A stretch of DNA of 64,000 nucleotides from JAHEZL01 sp046074525 (GTDB taxonomy: Bacteria; Bacteroidota; Bacteroidia; Flavobacteriales_C; GCA-002722245), in the NCBI GenBank assembly GCA_046074525.1, contig JBJTOK010000065.1, forward strand, positions 23,323 through 87,322. The letters run 5' to 3'. Each line of letters opens with the position of its first letter. The first letter of the stretch is position 1. The notes under the pieces were generated by a model that was not told the DNA's origin, ran no database searches, and saw only the letters and a list, made by a program, of their open reading frames with translations. Positions 35,197 to 44,043 of the stretch are shown here, piece after piece. A program made the position numbers and the translations under genes.

Positions 35197-36132
35197 CTAC
35201 ACCTCTTTTTCAACCAGGTAAGAATTCCGGTCAACGGAATTTCTTGATACCAGCTCGGCGATAAAACCAGCAAGGAAAAACTGTGTTCCAAGGATCATTG
35301 CCACCAGTCCGTAATAGAAGGAAGGTATATCTGTGAGCGATTTATAATCCCCCACCATTTTCAATACCCACTGGTAAGAAGTAAAGATGAATCCAAAGAA
35401 AAACATCAGTGTTCCCAAAGCCCCAAAAAGGTGCATTGGTTTTTTACCGAATTTGGAAACAAACATGATCGACAGCAAATCGAGGAAACCATAAAGAAAG
35501 CGTTCAATACCAAACTTGGTATGACCGTATTTCCTTTCGCGGTGCTGTACTACTTTTTCACCAATTTTCCCGAAACCGTTCCATTTGGCAATTACCGGAA
35601 TATAACGGTGCATTTCACCATATACCTCAATGCTTTTTACCACATCCACATTGTAGGCTTTGAGTCCGCAATTGAAATCATGCAAATAAATGCCGCTCAT
35701 CTTGCGCGTGGCCCAGTTGAATAATTTTGTAGGAATTGTTTTGGAGGCGGGATCGTATCTCTTTTTCTTCCAGCCCGACACCAGGTCGTAGCCTTCTTCA
35801 ACAATCATTTTGCGCATTTCAGGGATTTCGTCCGGACTGTCCTGCAAATCCGCATCCATCGTCACCACCACTTGTCCCCTCACAGCCTGAAAGCCTGTTT
35901 GAAGCGCGGCTGATTTACCATAATTCCTTCTGAACTTGATGCCCCTTACATTTGAATCGGCAGCCACCAATTCTTCAATCACTTTCCACGATTTATCCTT
36001 ACTGCCATCATCAACAAACAACACTTCATAAGAATAGCCATTTTCCTTCATCACCTTAACTATCCAGGCGTGAAGTTCCTTCAAAGACTCCTCTTCGTTG
36101 AACAATGGTATTACAACAGAAACATCCTTCAT
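35197..36132 (-). CDS. family 2 glycosyltransferase, GtrB/DPM1-like
   Basis: A 311-residue protein starting at the ATG at 36132; a longer start at 36249 would begin inside the terminator of the upstream gene. The GT-A domain has VVIPLFNEEESL, the metal-binding DADLQD and the acceptor region FNCGLKAYN. Two C-terminal membrane segments (about 235-255 and 270-300) are typical of undecaprenyl-phosphate glucosyl or mannosyl transferases related to GtrB and dolichol-phosphate mannose synthase. It probably moves a sugar onto a lipid carrier for glycan modification. The sugar is not known. Confidence 0.88.
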   Translation of the reverse strand: MKDVSVVIPLFNEEESLKELHAWIVKVMKENGYSYEVLFVDDGSKDKSWKVIEELVAADSNVRGIKFRRNYGKSAALQTGFQAVRGQVVVTMDADLQDSPDEIPEMRKMIVEEGYDLVSGWKKKRYDPASKTIPTKLFNWATRKMSGIYLHDFNCGLKAYNVDVVKSIEVYGEMHRYIPVIAKWNGFGKIGEKVVQHRERKYGHTKFGIERFLYGFLDLLSIMFVSKFGKKPMHLFGALGTLMFFFGFIFTSYQWVLKMVGDYKSLTDIPSFYYGLVAMILGTQFFLAGFIAELVSRNSVDRNSYLVEKEV

Positions 36133-36220
36133 GATAAAAATGCTATTCGTTTTCAAATATAGTTTTTTCTTTCCATCCTGCTGAACGGAAATACATATTC
36201 TGTATTGCCTTAAACAAAAA

Positions 36221-36246
36221 AACCCTCTCCGTTGGGAGAGGGTTTT
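36221..36246 (-). terminator. terminator of the T9SS cargo gene at 36267
   Basis: A perfect 10-bp stem (AACCCTCTCC with its complement) and a GTTG loop, with a T run on the minus strand after it. It lies 21 bases after the stop of the cargo gene, so the GT2 gene downstream needs its own promoter. Confidence 0.9.
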
Positions 36247-36266
36247 CATTTTTATTTCAGAGCGAA

Positions 36267-37172
36267 TTACTTCACCATCAATTTTTCAGTGTGTGAACCA
36301 GAAGCACCAACGATGTTTACAAAGTACATACCTTCAGAGAAAGTTGATACGTTGAAGTTCAGGTTTTGTGCACCAGCAGCAACATTTTGAGAAAGGACAA
36401 CACGACCAGTTACATCAGTCAAAGAAACTGTTACGTTTTCTTTAGCTTCGAAGTTGATGTTTACTTCGCTGGTAGCTGGAGAAGGATATACTTTCAAAAA
36501 ACCACCGATTACGTTAGATTCGAAGATAGACTCGAAACCAGCAGCCTGGTTACCGATTTTAATGTAGTCAACTTTGAAAGTACCAGAGATCAAAGCAGCA
36601 CCACCTTTAGTAACGTCATCATAGCTTGTTCTGAAACCAAGAACAGCAGCTTTGATTTTAGTATTGTCTACAGCTTTAGCTTCCCAGGTCTTCCAGTCAG
36701 TGATAGAAGCTGTAATAGTATTGTCACCTACAGATAAAGGTTGCAAGACTGGAGAGTTGTCAGCAAATCCGTCGTCGTTACCTACAGTGAACATCATTTG
36801 CGGAACAGCAACTGAAGAGTTAACTTTAATTTCAACCGCAGCACCCCCGCTCAGGTCGATTTCAACAACGTTACAAGCAGCATCAGTAAACAACAATGGG
36901 AAAGACTCCCAGTCTTTAGCTTGTTTTGAACCATCTTTGTCGATTACCAGCTGACCATTACTAACAGAGTAAGTAGCATAGGCTGCAAACTCAGTAGAGA
37001 TGTCTCTACCCGGAACACCCATTTTTTCACAGTTGTCGGAAAGAGCACCGTCAAACTGAAAGTTGTAACCTGTTGATGTAAGGTTAGCCTGGTTTCCTGA
37101 TACTGGAGCTTGTGCGAAAGTTGAAGTTGCGATGGCAGATACAGCCATAGCCGATAGTAATAATTTTCTCAT
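36267..37172 (-). CDS. secreted T9SS cargo protein, carbohydrate-binding-like
   Basis: A 301-residue protein starting at the ATG at 37172, before the signal peptide MRKLLLSAMAVSAIATSTFAQ; upstream in-frame codons form no plausible extension. The mature domain (about 25-215) is beta-rich, with alternating NLTSTGYNFQFDGALSDNC and VEIDLSGGAAVEIKVNSSV patterns that look like a galactose-binding or carbohydrate-binding jellyroll, but I cannot name the family. The C-terminus is a type A sorting domain (YPSPATSEVNINFE through GMYFVNIVGASGSHTEKLMV). Frequent GCT and GTT codons suggest high expression. It has its own terminator and candidate promoter. Confidence 0.85.
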   Translation of the reverse strand: MRKLLLSAMAVSAIATSTFAQAPVSGNQANLTSTGYNFQFDGALSDNCEKMGVPGRDISTEFAAYATYSVSNGQLVIDKDGSKQAKDWESFPLLFTDAACNVVEIDLSGGAAVEIKVNSSVAVPQMMFTVGNDDGFADNSPVLQPLSVGDNTITASITDWKTWEAKAVDNTKIKAAVLGFRTSYDDVTKGGAALISGTFKVDYIKIGNQAAGFESIFESNVIGGFLKVYPSPATSEVNINFEAKENVTVSLTDVTGRVVLSQNVAAGAQNLNFNVSTFSEGMYFVNIVGASGSHTEKLMVK

Positions 37173-37471
37173 CGTTAGTAGTTTTAAAAAATTAGTAATA
37201 ATAGTTGTGCAGGGTAAATATAAGTAATAATCTTCCGTAAAGTCAAGAAAACATTTCAACTTTTCTCCCGAAAAGACGCCACTGATGTGGGTTTATTTCA
37301 GAATATTATTTGGGTTCCAACTTAAAAATCAGCGAGAAAGTTTTCAATTCAAATGCAGCTGATAATTTCTATTCCTAAATATATGGAAAGAAAAAAATGT
37401 TTGTACCATGATTTACTTCTCATCCACTAGAATACACAATAGAAAAAATGAAACAAACGACAGACAGCTGA
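37173..37471. other. intergenic region between the T9SS cargo gene and the EEP gene
   Basis: This 299-base gap is AT-rich. Its left part holds the 5' leader and the candidate promoter of the cargo gene. The rest shows no stable hairpin, repeat or gene; the shortness of the region and its direction make it likely to contain only the 3' end of the EEP transcript and promoter sequences. Confidence 0.5.
37215..37246 (-). promoter_or_regulatory. candidate promoter of the T9SS cargo gene
   Basis: On the minus strand TTG (at 37246-37244) is followed after 21 bases by TATATTTA (37222-37215), one base off TAnnTTTG. The start codon lies about 43 bases downstream, leaving a leader of around 36 bases. 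Confidence 0.42.
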
Positions 37472-38557
37472 TTACTTCAGCATTTCCATTTCACAGGAAA
37501 CCGGATAATGATCGGACAGGTTATGATCGAGGGTTTTATAGTTAAAAGAGGAAATTCTTTCATCATGCAGAATATAATCTATCCTTAATAAAGGCAACTT
37601 ACCTGCATACGTTTTTCCATAACCAGAGCCGCTTTCCACGAAGGCGTCATCCAGCTTATCCGTAAATTCATGATAAGCATAAGAAGATGGCGGATCGTTT
37701 AAATCGCCACATACTATTACACGGTATGGTGATGCCTTGATCACCTTTGCTATTGTATCCACTTCCTTTGCTTTCACTTCATAAGCAGCTTCGAAACGCT
37801 TGAGAATTCCTTTTGAATCTTCAGAAGAAGGAATCTCATTGTTTTCAATGATTTCCCCAAGCACTTCTCTTTCCTTAAAACTGAAACGAAAAGAACGCAG
37901 GTGAACATTGAAAACCCGCACAGTATCTTTGTTGATCTTAATATCGCAATAAGTCGCAAATGGATAAGCCGGATCAAAGTAAAAGGACTTCTTATTCACG
38001 ATAGGATAAGTCGAAATAGTAAAAAGTCCCCACTTGGTATCATTGTAAAAATCGCCCATTTCATTGAGGTAATAGTACTTTCTCTTTCCGGCTACAAGGG
38101 GCGAAATGATATTCCACTTCTTGGATTCGCGACTGAAAAACTCCTGAAAGCAAACGATATCCGGTTGTTCACGATCCAGCATATGAAAGATGCTATCACG
38201 GATCACTCCCTGCTTCGCGATAGATTCGTAGTAATCAAAGAGTCGGGAATTGAAGCTCATTACCTTTACCCCTTCTTTGTTTTCCGGCTCAGAGAAATCG
38301 AGCTGGATGGCATGAATCAAAGTCGGAACAGCCATTATCATCAAACTCGCGGAAGGCAGCACCCAGTAGCTTTTAACAAGAAGCCATCCGATAACGAAAA
38401 GGAAATTTACTACTGCCAAAACAGGAAAAAGGAGTCCGCAAGCAGCTATAACCCACGAATCAGCAGGAGAAATATTGGTAGCGAGCAGCGATAATAAAAA
38501 AGCTGCTGCTGCCAGCATATTCAGGCAGATGAAGAATATTTTGAAAAAGGTTTTCAA
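37472..38557 (-). CDS. membrane-anchored endonuclease/exonuclease/phosphatase-family protein
   Basis: A 361-residue protein with three N-terminal membrane helices (about 4-24, 36-60 and 65-85) and an EEP domain from about 95. The metal and catalytic residues appear in VMSFNSRLFDYYE, the Glu in VCFQEFFSR, a His in FNVHLRSF, GDLNDPPSS and the terminal His in LSDHYPVSC. The family includes nucleases and phosphoinositide or sphingolipid phosphatases; membrane-anchored forms in Bacteroidota have no assigned substrate. It overlaps the upstream rhomboid gene by 4 bases. Confidence 0.88.
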   Translation of the reverse strand: MKTFFKIFFICLNMLAAAAFLLSLLATNISPADSWVIAACGLLFPVLAVVNFLFVIGWLLVKSYWVLPSASLMIMAVPTLIHAIQLDFSEPENKEGVKVMSFNSRLFDYYESIAKQGVIRDSIFHMLDREQPDIVCFQEFFSRESKKWNIISPLVAGKRKYYYLNEMGDFYNDTKWGLFTISTYPIVNKKSFYFDPAYPFATYCDIKINKDTVRVFNVHLRSFRFSFKEREVLGEIIENNEIPSSEDSKGILKRFEAAYEVKAKEVDTIAKVIKASPYRVIVCGDLNDPPSSYAYHEFTDKLDDAFVESGSGYGKTYAGKLPLLRIDYILHDERISSFNYKTLDHNLSDHYPVSCEMEMLK

Positions 38558-39465
38558 GACTGTCGGCTTGATTTATTTAAAAAATCTTTTTCCTCTTTAG
38601 TCAAACTATCATAACCCGAGCGCCCGATTTTATCCAGGATATCGTCTACTCTTTCCTGTACTTTCTTTTTATTGAAATTAAAATCTTCGTCCTTCATTTT
38701 ACGCACCTTACTGTGCGACACATACAAATCGGAATCGCGCTTTTTAAACAGGGCGAACAATTTATCGAGAAAGCGGGCAAAACCACGGGTGATATCCTTT
38801 CCAATGAGGTATTGTTTGGCCATGATAAAACCGAAAACCGCCCCAATAATATGCGCGATGTGCCCGCCGGTATTAGAGCTGTAAAAAGTGAGCAAATCAA
38901 TTGCAATAACAATCAGTGCCAGATAACGCAACTCTATTGGAAAAACCCCGAAAAGATTGGCCTTCATGGTAGGCGCATACACACACACAGCAATAAACAG
39001 CGACATTACTGCAGCGGAAGCCCCCAAACCAGTTACCTCCACCCTATGGAAAAGAGGAAGAAAAGTAGCTGCCAGCACCAACACCAGCGCACCGGACAAT
39101 CCACCCAGCAAATAAGTAGGCAACAGCCTTCTTTCTCCAAAAAACTGAACGAAAAGCTGACCCGAAAAATACAACATCAGCATATTGAACAACAGGTGAA
39201 ATATTTCCGTATGCGTAAACATATGCGTAAGGAGGGTCCAGGGCTTTAGAATAAGCTGTGAGAAATTGGCATACAGATGCAGCCATTCAGCCCATCCTTT
39301 CATTTCTTCGCCGAGTCCGGGATGATCGGCCATTGGTATAAAAAGCCCACTCACCAATCCGAGCAACAGCAAAACAACAAAAACAGCCACATTAATATAG
39401 ATGAGTTTAATCACCATATTGCCCTTCCTGAAATTCTGTTTGATATCTTCTATTATACCGGCCAT
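38554..39465 (-). CDS. rhomboid-family intramembrane serine protease
   Basis: A 303-residue membrane protein with six to seven helices. The catalytic serine is in VTGLGASAAVMSLF and the partner histidine in GGHIAHIIGAVFGF, matching the GxSx/H pattern of rhomboids; loop L1 carries HLLFNMLMLYFSG. The C-terminal 70 residues are charged and cytoplasmic with a helical KKEKDFLNKSSRQS tail, a feature not needed for catalysis. It is separated by 6 bases from a second rhomboid gene and overlaps the EEP gene. Substrates are unknown. Confidence 0.9.
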   Translation of the reverse strand: MAGIIEDIKQNFRKGNMVIKLIYINVAVFVVLLLLGLVSGLFIPMADHPGLGEEMKGWAEWLHLYANFSQLILKPWTLLTHMFTHTEIFHLLFNMLMLYFSGQLFVQFFGERRLLPTYLLGGLSGALVLVLAATFLPLFHRVEVTGLGASAAVMSLFIAVCVYAPTMKANLFGVFPIELRYLALIVIAIDLLTFYSSNTGGHIAHIIGAVFGFIMAKQYLIGKDITRGFARFLDKLFALFKKRDSDLYVSHSKVRKMKDEDFNFNKKKVQERVDDILDKIGRSGYDSLTKEEKDFLNKSSRQS

Positions 39466-39471
39466 TTGATA

Positions 39472-40209
39472 CTACAAGATAGTTTTACTTTTCCAATATT
39501 TAATAAGGAGGAAACCAAAAATTGCTCCGCCAACGTGGGCGAAATGGGCTACTCCGTCGCTAATATGAGCCACTCCGCTGTACAGCTCGAAAATACCATA
39601 AATGATTACAAAATACTTCGCTTTAATGGGAATAGGCAGAAATAAAAGTAGCATTTCGGCATTAGGAAACAACATCCCGAATCCTGCAAGCAAACCGAAA
39701 ACGCAACCTGAAGCACCCACCATACCTATATCTATCGGATTGCCTCCCAATGCCAAACTCATCCCCTGTTCTAAACCAATAGCTTTTGTATTGAATTCGT
39801 TTACCAAATCATGAAGTGTTATTCCGTATCTGGCTGCCAACTCCATCAAGTCATAATGCATAGCTCCCAACTGAATAATTGCAGCACCAAATCCGGCGAC
39901 GAGGTATAAAATCAGAAAACGCTTCGACCCAAGCCTTTCTTCCAGCGGCGTACCAAACATGTACAATCCAAGCATATTGGAAAAAATATGCATGATCCCC
40001 ATTTCTCCGCCATTGACAAGGTCGGCATGCATAAACATATGGGTAAAAAGCTGATAAGGTTCAAAAGTGCTGAAACCAAAATAATGGAGCCCCAGCATTT
40101 CATTAAGATCCACAACTTTCTGATACAACAAAATGTTCGTCAGCACAAACATAACCACGTTAATGATCAGCAGGTTTTTCACCATTGGAGGTAATGATCG
40201 TTGAAACAT
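39472..40209 (-). CDS. second rhomboid-family intramembrane serine protease
   Basis: A 245-residue protein with the rhomboid core: HIFSNMLGLYMFG in the first helices, the catalytic serine in MVGASGCVFGLLAGFG, and the histidine in VAHFAHVGGAIFGFLL. It is a standard-length, six-helix form, with a 55-residue insertion after helix 3 (around ALGGNPIDIGM). It abuts mutL, whose stop lies at its start codon, and precedes the other rhomboid. The pair may have arisen by duplication but they differ in length and sequence. Confidence 0.92.
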   Translation of the reverse strand: MFQRSLPPMVKNLLIINVVMFVLTNILLYQKVVDLNEMLGLHYFGFSTFEPYQLFTHMFMHADLVNGGEMGIMHIFSNMLGLYMFGTPLEERLGSKRFLILYLVAGFGAAIIQLGAMHYDLMELAARYGITLHDLVNEFNTKAIGLEQGMSLALGGNPIDIGMVGASGCVFGLLAGFGMLFPNAEMLLLFLPIPIKAKYFVIIYGIFELYSGVAHISDGVAHFAHVGGAIFGFLLIKYWKSKTIL

Positions 40210-41997
40210 CTATTTAAATTTTTCTAGTAGTTCATGATTATCAATGTTCCAGAGGGCGGTATTACCATTTGGATCCACTGTAGGTTTTTCACATAAAAAG
40301 AGTTCCTGCACCAGCATTTGCATTTCTTCAAGCGATAAAGTCTGTCCGGATTTAATACAGGTTTGGTTCGCCATCGATTTCGCGAGCTGGTCGCGTCTGT
40401 CGATCTTTTGCGACTTATTTTCCTTGAATTCCTCCAGCAAGCCTTCCAGCAGTGCTTTCGGGCTTACATCCTTGATATCGGCAGGCAAACCGTTCACCAC
40501 ATAAGTATTTTTACCAAACTCAGTGATATCAAACCCTATCTTCCTGAAGTCCTCTTCCATATCCTTCATCAGCTGATAATCTGCAGGATTCATCTCTATT
40601 GATTCGGGGAAAAGTATTTGCTGGGAAGTTCCCTTATTATTCTCCAGCATTTGGGTAAAATATTCATACAATATTCTTTTATGAGCACGATGCTGGTCGA
40701 TGATCAGCAAACCTTCCTCAATAATTGTAATGATGTATTTATTCCTGAACTGGTAATAAAAAGCATTTTCCTCTTTTTTCTCTTCAAACAATTTTTGTGC
40801 GGGAGCAGCTACAGGCACTTCTGTTCTATAAATCTCCTCCCACTGGTTCTGCAGTTTTTGTCGCTGTGCCGGACGAACCTCATCCCTGAAAGGATTGTAA
40901 TTAGGATCCACCTTGATTTTAGGCGCCTGTATCACATCACCCATTTTAGGCTCGGGCGCGTTATCGAATAAAGTCTCGCGTTCAAAATCCAGTGACGGAG
41001 AAACACTATACTTACTCAAGGCCTGTTTCACTGTAGCCCTTACAATGGCATACACCGATTTTTCATCTTCAAACTTGATTTCGGTTTTGGTAGGATGAAT
41101 ATTGATGTCGATGCTGGAAGGATCTACTTCAAGCGCAATAAAATACGATGCGAAGGAATCGCGTCCCAAAAGCTCATCATAAGCTGTGGCCACTGCATGA
41201 TTCAGGTAATTATTTTTGATGAATCGGCCATTCACAAAGAAAAACTGCTCGCCTCTGGTTTTCTTGGCAAACTCAGGTTTACCAACGTACCCTGTCACCT
41301 TTACAATATTGTTATTCTCCTCTTCCACCGGTACCAATCGTTGATTGTAAGCCGAGCCGAACACACCAACGATGCGCTGACGGAAAGAACCTTTTTCGAG
41401 GTGGTATATCTCATCTTCGTTATTGTAATAAGAAAAGGCAATATGCGGATGAATCAGGGCCACACGCTGGAACTCATCAATAATATGACGGACTTCCACC
41501 GAATCCGATTTAAGGAATTTTCTTCGGGCCGGAACATTGTAGAATAGATTTTTCACACTCATGCTCGTTCCTTCCGGTGTAGCACACGGCTGCTGATCAA
41601 TAAACTTACTCCCTTCAATACGTATGTGCGTACCGAGTTCTTTACCCAACTGCCTAGTTTTTAAATCAACATGCGCAATCGCTGCAATAGAAGCCAGCGC
41701 CTCCCCCCGGAAACCCTTGGTGAGGATACAAAACAAATCATCGGCTTTACTGATTTTTGAAGTAGCGTGACGCTCAAAACTCATGCGCGCGTCGGTGTCA
41801 CTCATACCTTTGCCGTTATCAATTACCTGAATGAGGGTTTTCCCCGCCTCTTTTACGATGAGCTGTATCGACGACGCACCACTATCAATGGCATTTTCCA
41901 GCAGCTCCTTCACCACTGATGCAGGACGCTGCACCACTTCTCCAGCGGCAATCTGATTGGCTACTGAATCGGGCAATAATTTAATGATATCGGACAT
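40210..41997 (-). CDS. mutL: DNA mismatch repair protein MutL
   Basis: A 595-residue protein starting at the ATG at 41997 (SDIIKLLPDSVANQIAAGEVV); a longer start is not supported by the family. The GHKL ATPase domain shows ENAIDSGASSIQ, DNGKGMS and TKGFRGEALASIAA; the transducer domain holds VNGRFIKNNYLNHA. The C-terminal dimerisation domain (about 400-595) shows IDQHRAHKRILYEYF and ends in the CEKPTVDPNGN segment of the endonuclease-deficient or atypical MutL forms. MutL couples mismatch recognition by MutS to strand removal. MutS is not in the window. Confidence 0.96.
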   Translation of the reverse strand: MSDIIKLLPDSVANQIAAGEVVQRPASVVKELLENAIDSGASSIQLIVKEAGKTLIQVIDNGKGMSDTDARMSFERHATSKISKADDLFCILTKGFRGEALASIAAIAHVDLKTRQLGKELGTHIRIEGSKFIDQQPCATPEGTSMSVKNLFYNVPARRKFLKSDSVEVRHIIDEFQRVALIHPHIAFSYYNNEDEIYHLEKGSFRQRIVGVFGSAYNQRLVPVEEENNNIVKVTGYVGKPEFAKKTRGEQFFFVNGRFIKNNYLNHAVATAYDELLGRDSFASYFIALEVDPSSIDINIHPTKTEIKFEDEKSVYAIVRATVKQALSKYSVSPSLDFERETLFDNAPEPKMGDVIQAPKIKVDPNYNPFRDEVRPAQRQKLQNQWEEIYRTEVPVAAPAQKLFEEKKEENAFYYQFRNKYIITIIEEGLLIIDQHRAHKRILYEYFTQMLENNKGTSQQILFPESIEMNPADYQLMKDMEEDFRKIGFDITEFGKNTYVVNGLPADIKDVSPKALLEGLLEEFKENKSQKIDRRDQLAKSMANQTCIKSGQTLSLEEMQMLVQELFLCEKPTVDPNGNTALWNIDNHELLEKFK

Positions 41998-42239
41998 GGA
42001 GCTAAAATACCAATTAATAGGGAATGACGAGGGTGGATTAGTGGATAGCAGACTAAAAAATGTTAACATCTTTTCCACGAAAAGGAGGTATAACTTAACC
42101 CACCTTATTTTTTCACCAAAGATACCCTCTCCGTGAACTCCAACGTTAAGTTGTTCACTCTGTGTACTTATTACTTGTTAAAACCTTTGTGATGCTGCGG
42201 AAAACCTCCGCGTCCTTTGGTGAAGAAAATAAAGTAAGT
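41998..42239. other. mutL upstream gap with degenerate repeat
   Basis: The 242-base gap separates mutL from the polysaccharide locus. It is composed of degenerate segments such as CTCCGTGAACTCC and CTCCGCGTCCTTTGGTG, of a kind that I recall as dispersed intergenic repeats in Bacteroidota. A weak hairpin lies around the sequence CGGAAAACCTCCG near 42199. No gene was found. Confidence 0.45.
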
Positions 42240-42833
42240 TCAAAGTCCCACTATCCTCGCAATGGTTTTAAAAATGATTTTCAGATCCGTTCCAAAGGAA
42301 TGATTATTCACATATTCCAGATTCAGCTGCAGCTTGGCAGGCATCACTTCCTCGATATAAGTTTTCTCCGGATCGGAAGATTGGGCAAGCAAGGCATTTT
42401 CATCAAAAAACTTCAGAGAAGCCCATTCGGTAATTCCCGGCTTTACCGACAACACCCGCATTTGCTCAGGAGTATATAAATCCACATAACGGCGTACTTC
42501 AGGTCTCGGACCAACAACGCTCATGTGGCCAATCAAAACATTAATCAGCTGAGGCACTTCATCCAACTTGAATTTGCGGAGGTAATAGCCCACTTTGGTA
42601 ATTCGGTTATCGCGCGCACCAACGGTGAGCTGACCTTTCTTCTCAGAGCCAGGCGCCATGGTGCGGAACTTAAACATTTTAAAATCCTTATTGTCCTTCC
42701 CTACTCTCGTTTGCAAAAAGAAAATCCCTCCTTTTCCCGAAAACAAAACCAAAATGGAAATAAGAATAAAAAACGGAGCAAACACAAGGAGTCCGAAAGC
42801 TGAGGCCGCAATATCGAAAAGACGTTTAAGCAT
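42240..42833 (-). CDS. initiating sugar-phosphate transferase (short PglC/WcaJ-like)
   Basis: A 197-residue protein of the bacterial sugar transferase family, with one N-terminal membrane helix (re-entrant type, about 4-30), a basic FKFRTMAPGS, KLDEVPQLINVLIGHMSVVGPRPE and the KPGITEWASLKFFDENA segment. The family moves a sugar-1-phosphate from UDP to undecaprenyl phosphate, the first step in making O-antigen or capsule. The size fits the short PglC form rather than the long WcaJ form. It overlaps the aminotransferase gene by 8 bases. Confidence 0.9.
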   Translation of the reverse strand: MLKRLFDIAASAFGLLVFAPFFILISILVLFSGKGGIFFLQTRVGKDNKDFKMFKFRTMAPGSEKKGQLTVGARDNRITKVGYYLRKFKLDEVPQLINVLIGHMSVVGPRPEVRRYVDLYTPEQMRVLSVKPGITEWASLKFFDENALLAQSSDPEKTYIEEVMPAKLQLNLEYVNNHSFGTDLKIIFKTIARIVGL

Positions 42834-44043
42834 TCACCACTTTTTCCACAGAAGTAATTACCGCATTCAGCACAGTATCCACCTGCTTTCCAGTGAGTCC
42901 AAAATAAACAGGCAGCGATATTTCCCTCTTGTAATTATCATAAGCAACGGGGTAAGCCGCAATATCATACCCCTTGTTTTTGTAGTGCGACATCATCGGT
43001 ACCGGTTTGAAATGCACATTCACCGACACTTCATGCTTTGTGATTTCTTCAATAATAGTATTGCGTTGCTGTTCCGAAATGCCTTTAATTCTCAGGGGAA
43101 ATAAATGATAAGAAGAAATCTTGTATTCGGTCTCGTACACTGGCAATTCAGCCCAGGCATATTGCGACAGCTTTTGGGAGTACGCATCAAAAATATTTTT
43201 GCGGGCAGGCAGATTTTCATCGTCGTAACGCGAAAGCTCTACCAGTCCGATGGCCGCTTGTATATCCGTCATGTTGCACTTGAAACCCGCTGTAATGACA
43301 TCATACTCCCAGGCACCAGCCTTGGTTTTACTGAAGGCATCCTTTGTTTGACCGTGCAGCGACCAGATACGCAGCAAATTGTAAATTTCATTGTTATCGA
43401 AAGGTGCCGGCAGATTGAGGGCAATTGCGCCACCTTCAGCAGTAGTGAGGTTTTTCACAGCATGAAAGGAAAACACCGAAACATCTGTAAGACTCCCCGC
43501 TTTTGTCCCGTAGTATAAAGCACCAAAAGAATGTGCAGCATCACTAAGGATTAAAATGCGACCCAGTTTTTTTTGTTCTTCGGTGGCAGCATGAAATTGT
43601 TTACGGATATTTTCACGCTTCACTAAATCATTCAAATCATCATAATCACATGGAAAGCCCGAAAAATCCACAGGCATAATCACCTTTGTTTTAGGCGTGA
43701 TGGCAGCCTCTACATTTTTTAGAGAGATGTTGAAATCATCGGGGTTGACATCTACAAAAACAACTTTGGCGCCACAGTGTTCTACTACGTTGGCCGTAGC
43801 ACAATACGTATAAGCAGGCACTATCACTTCATCGCCCTCACTTACACCGAACCAGCGCAAAACCAATTCCAATCCGGCCGTAGCTGAATTCAGGCATAAG
43901 GTTGATGCATTGCCACTGTAGTCCGTCAACTTATTTTCAAAATCCTTCGTTTTCGGTCCGCTCGTAATCCACCCCGACAGCAACACTTCCGTTACAGCGT
44001 CTGTAGTTTTTTTGTCGATGCGTGGCGGAGAAAATGGAATCAT
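42826..44043 (-). CDS. DegT/DnrJ/EryC1/StrS aminotransferase (sugar amination)
   Basis: A 405-residue PLP enzyme. The Schiff-base Lys is in FHAVKNLTTAEGGAIAL and the cofactor-contacting ILSDAAHSFGALYYG precedes it; GWITSGPKTKDFE begins the protein. The family aminates keto-sugar nucleotides such as UDP-4-keto sugars. With the short sugar transferase next to it, it may make a UDP-4-amino-4,6-dideoxy sugar, as PglE does for PglC in Campylobacter; this is inference. The start overlaps the O-antigen ligase-like gene by 4 bases. Confidence 0.88.
   Translation of the reverse strand: MIPFSPPRIDKKTTDAVTEVLLSGWITSGPKTKDFENKLTDYSGNASTLCLNSATAGLELVLRWFGVSEGDEVIVPAYTYCATANVVEHCGAKVVFVDVNPDDFNISLKNVEAAITPKTKVIMPVDFSGFPCDYDDLNDLVKRENIRKQFHAATEEQKKLGRILILSDAAHSFGALYYGTKAGSLTDVSVFSFHAVKNLTTAEGGAIALNLPAPFDNNEIYNLLRIWSLHGQTKDAFSKTKAGAWEYDVITAGFKCNMTDIQAAIGLVELSRYDDENLPARKNIFDAYSQKLSQYAWAELPVYETEYKISSYHLFPLRIKGISEQQRNTIIEEITKHEVSVNVHFKPVPMMSHYKNKGYDIAAYPVAYDNYKREISLPVYFGLTGKQVDTVLNAVITSVEKVVNA

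Noticed and set aside
36133..36249. Longer N-terminus for the GT2 gene starting at 36249
   Set aside because: It would begin inside a strong terminator of the upstream gene and adds no family sequence; ATG at 36132 is right.
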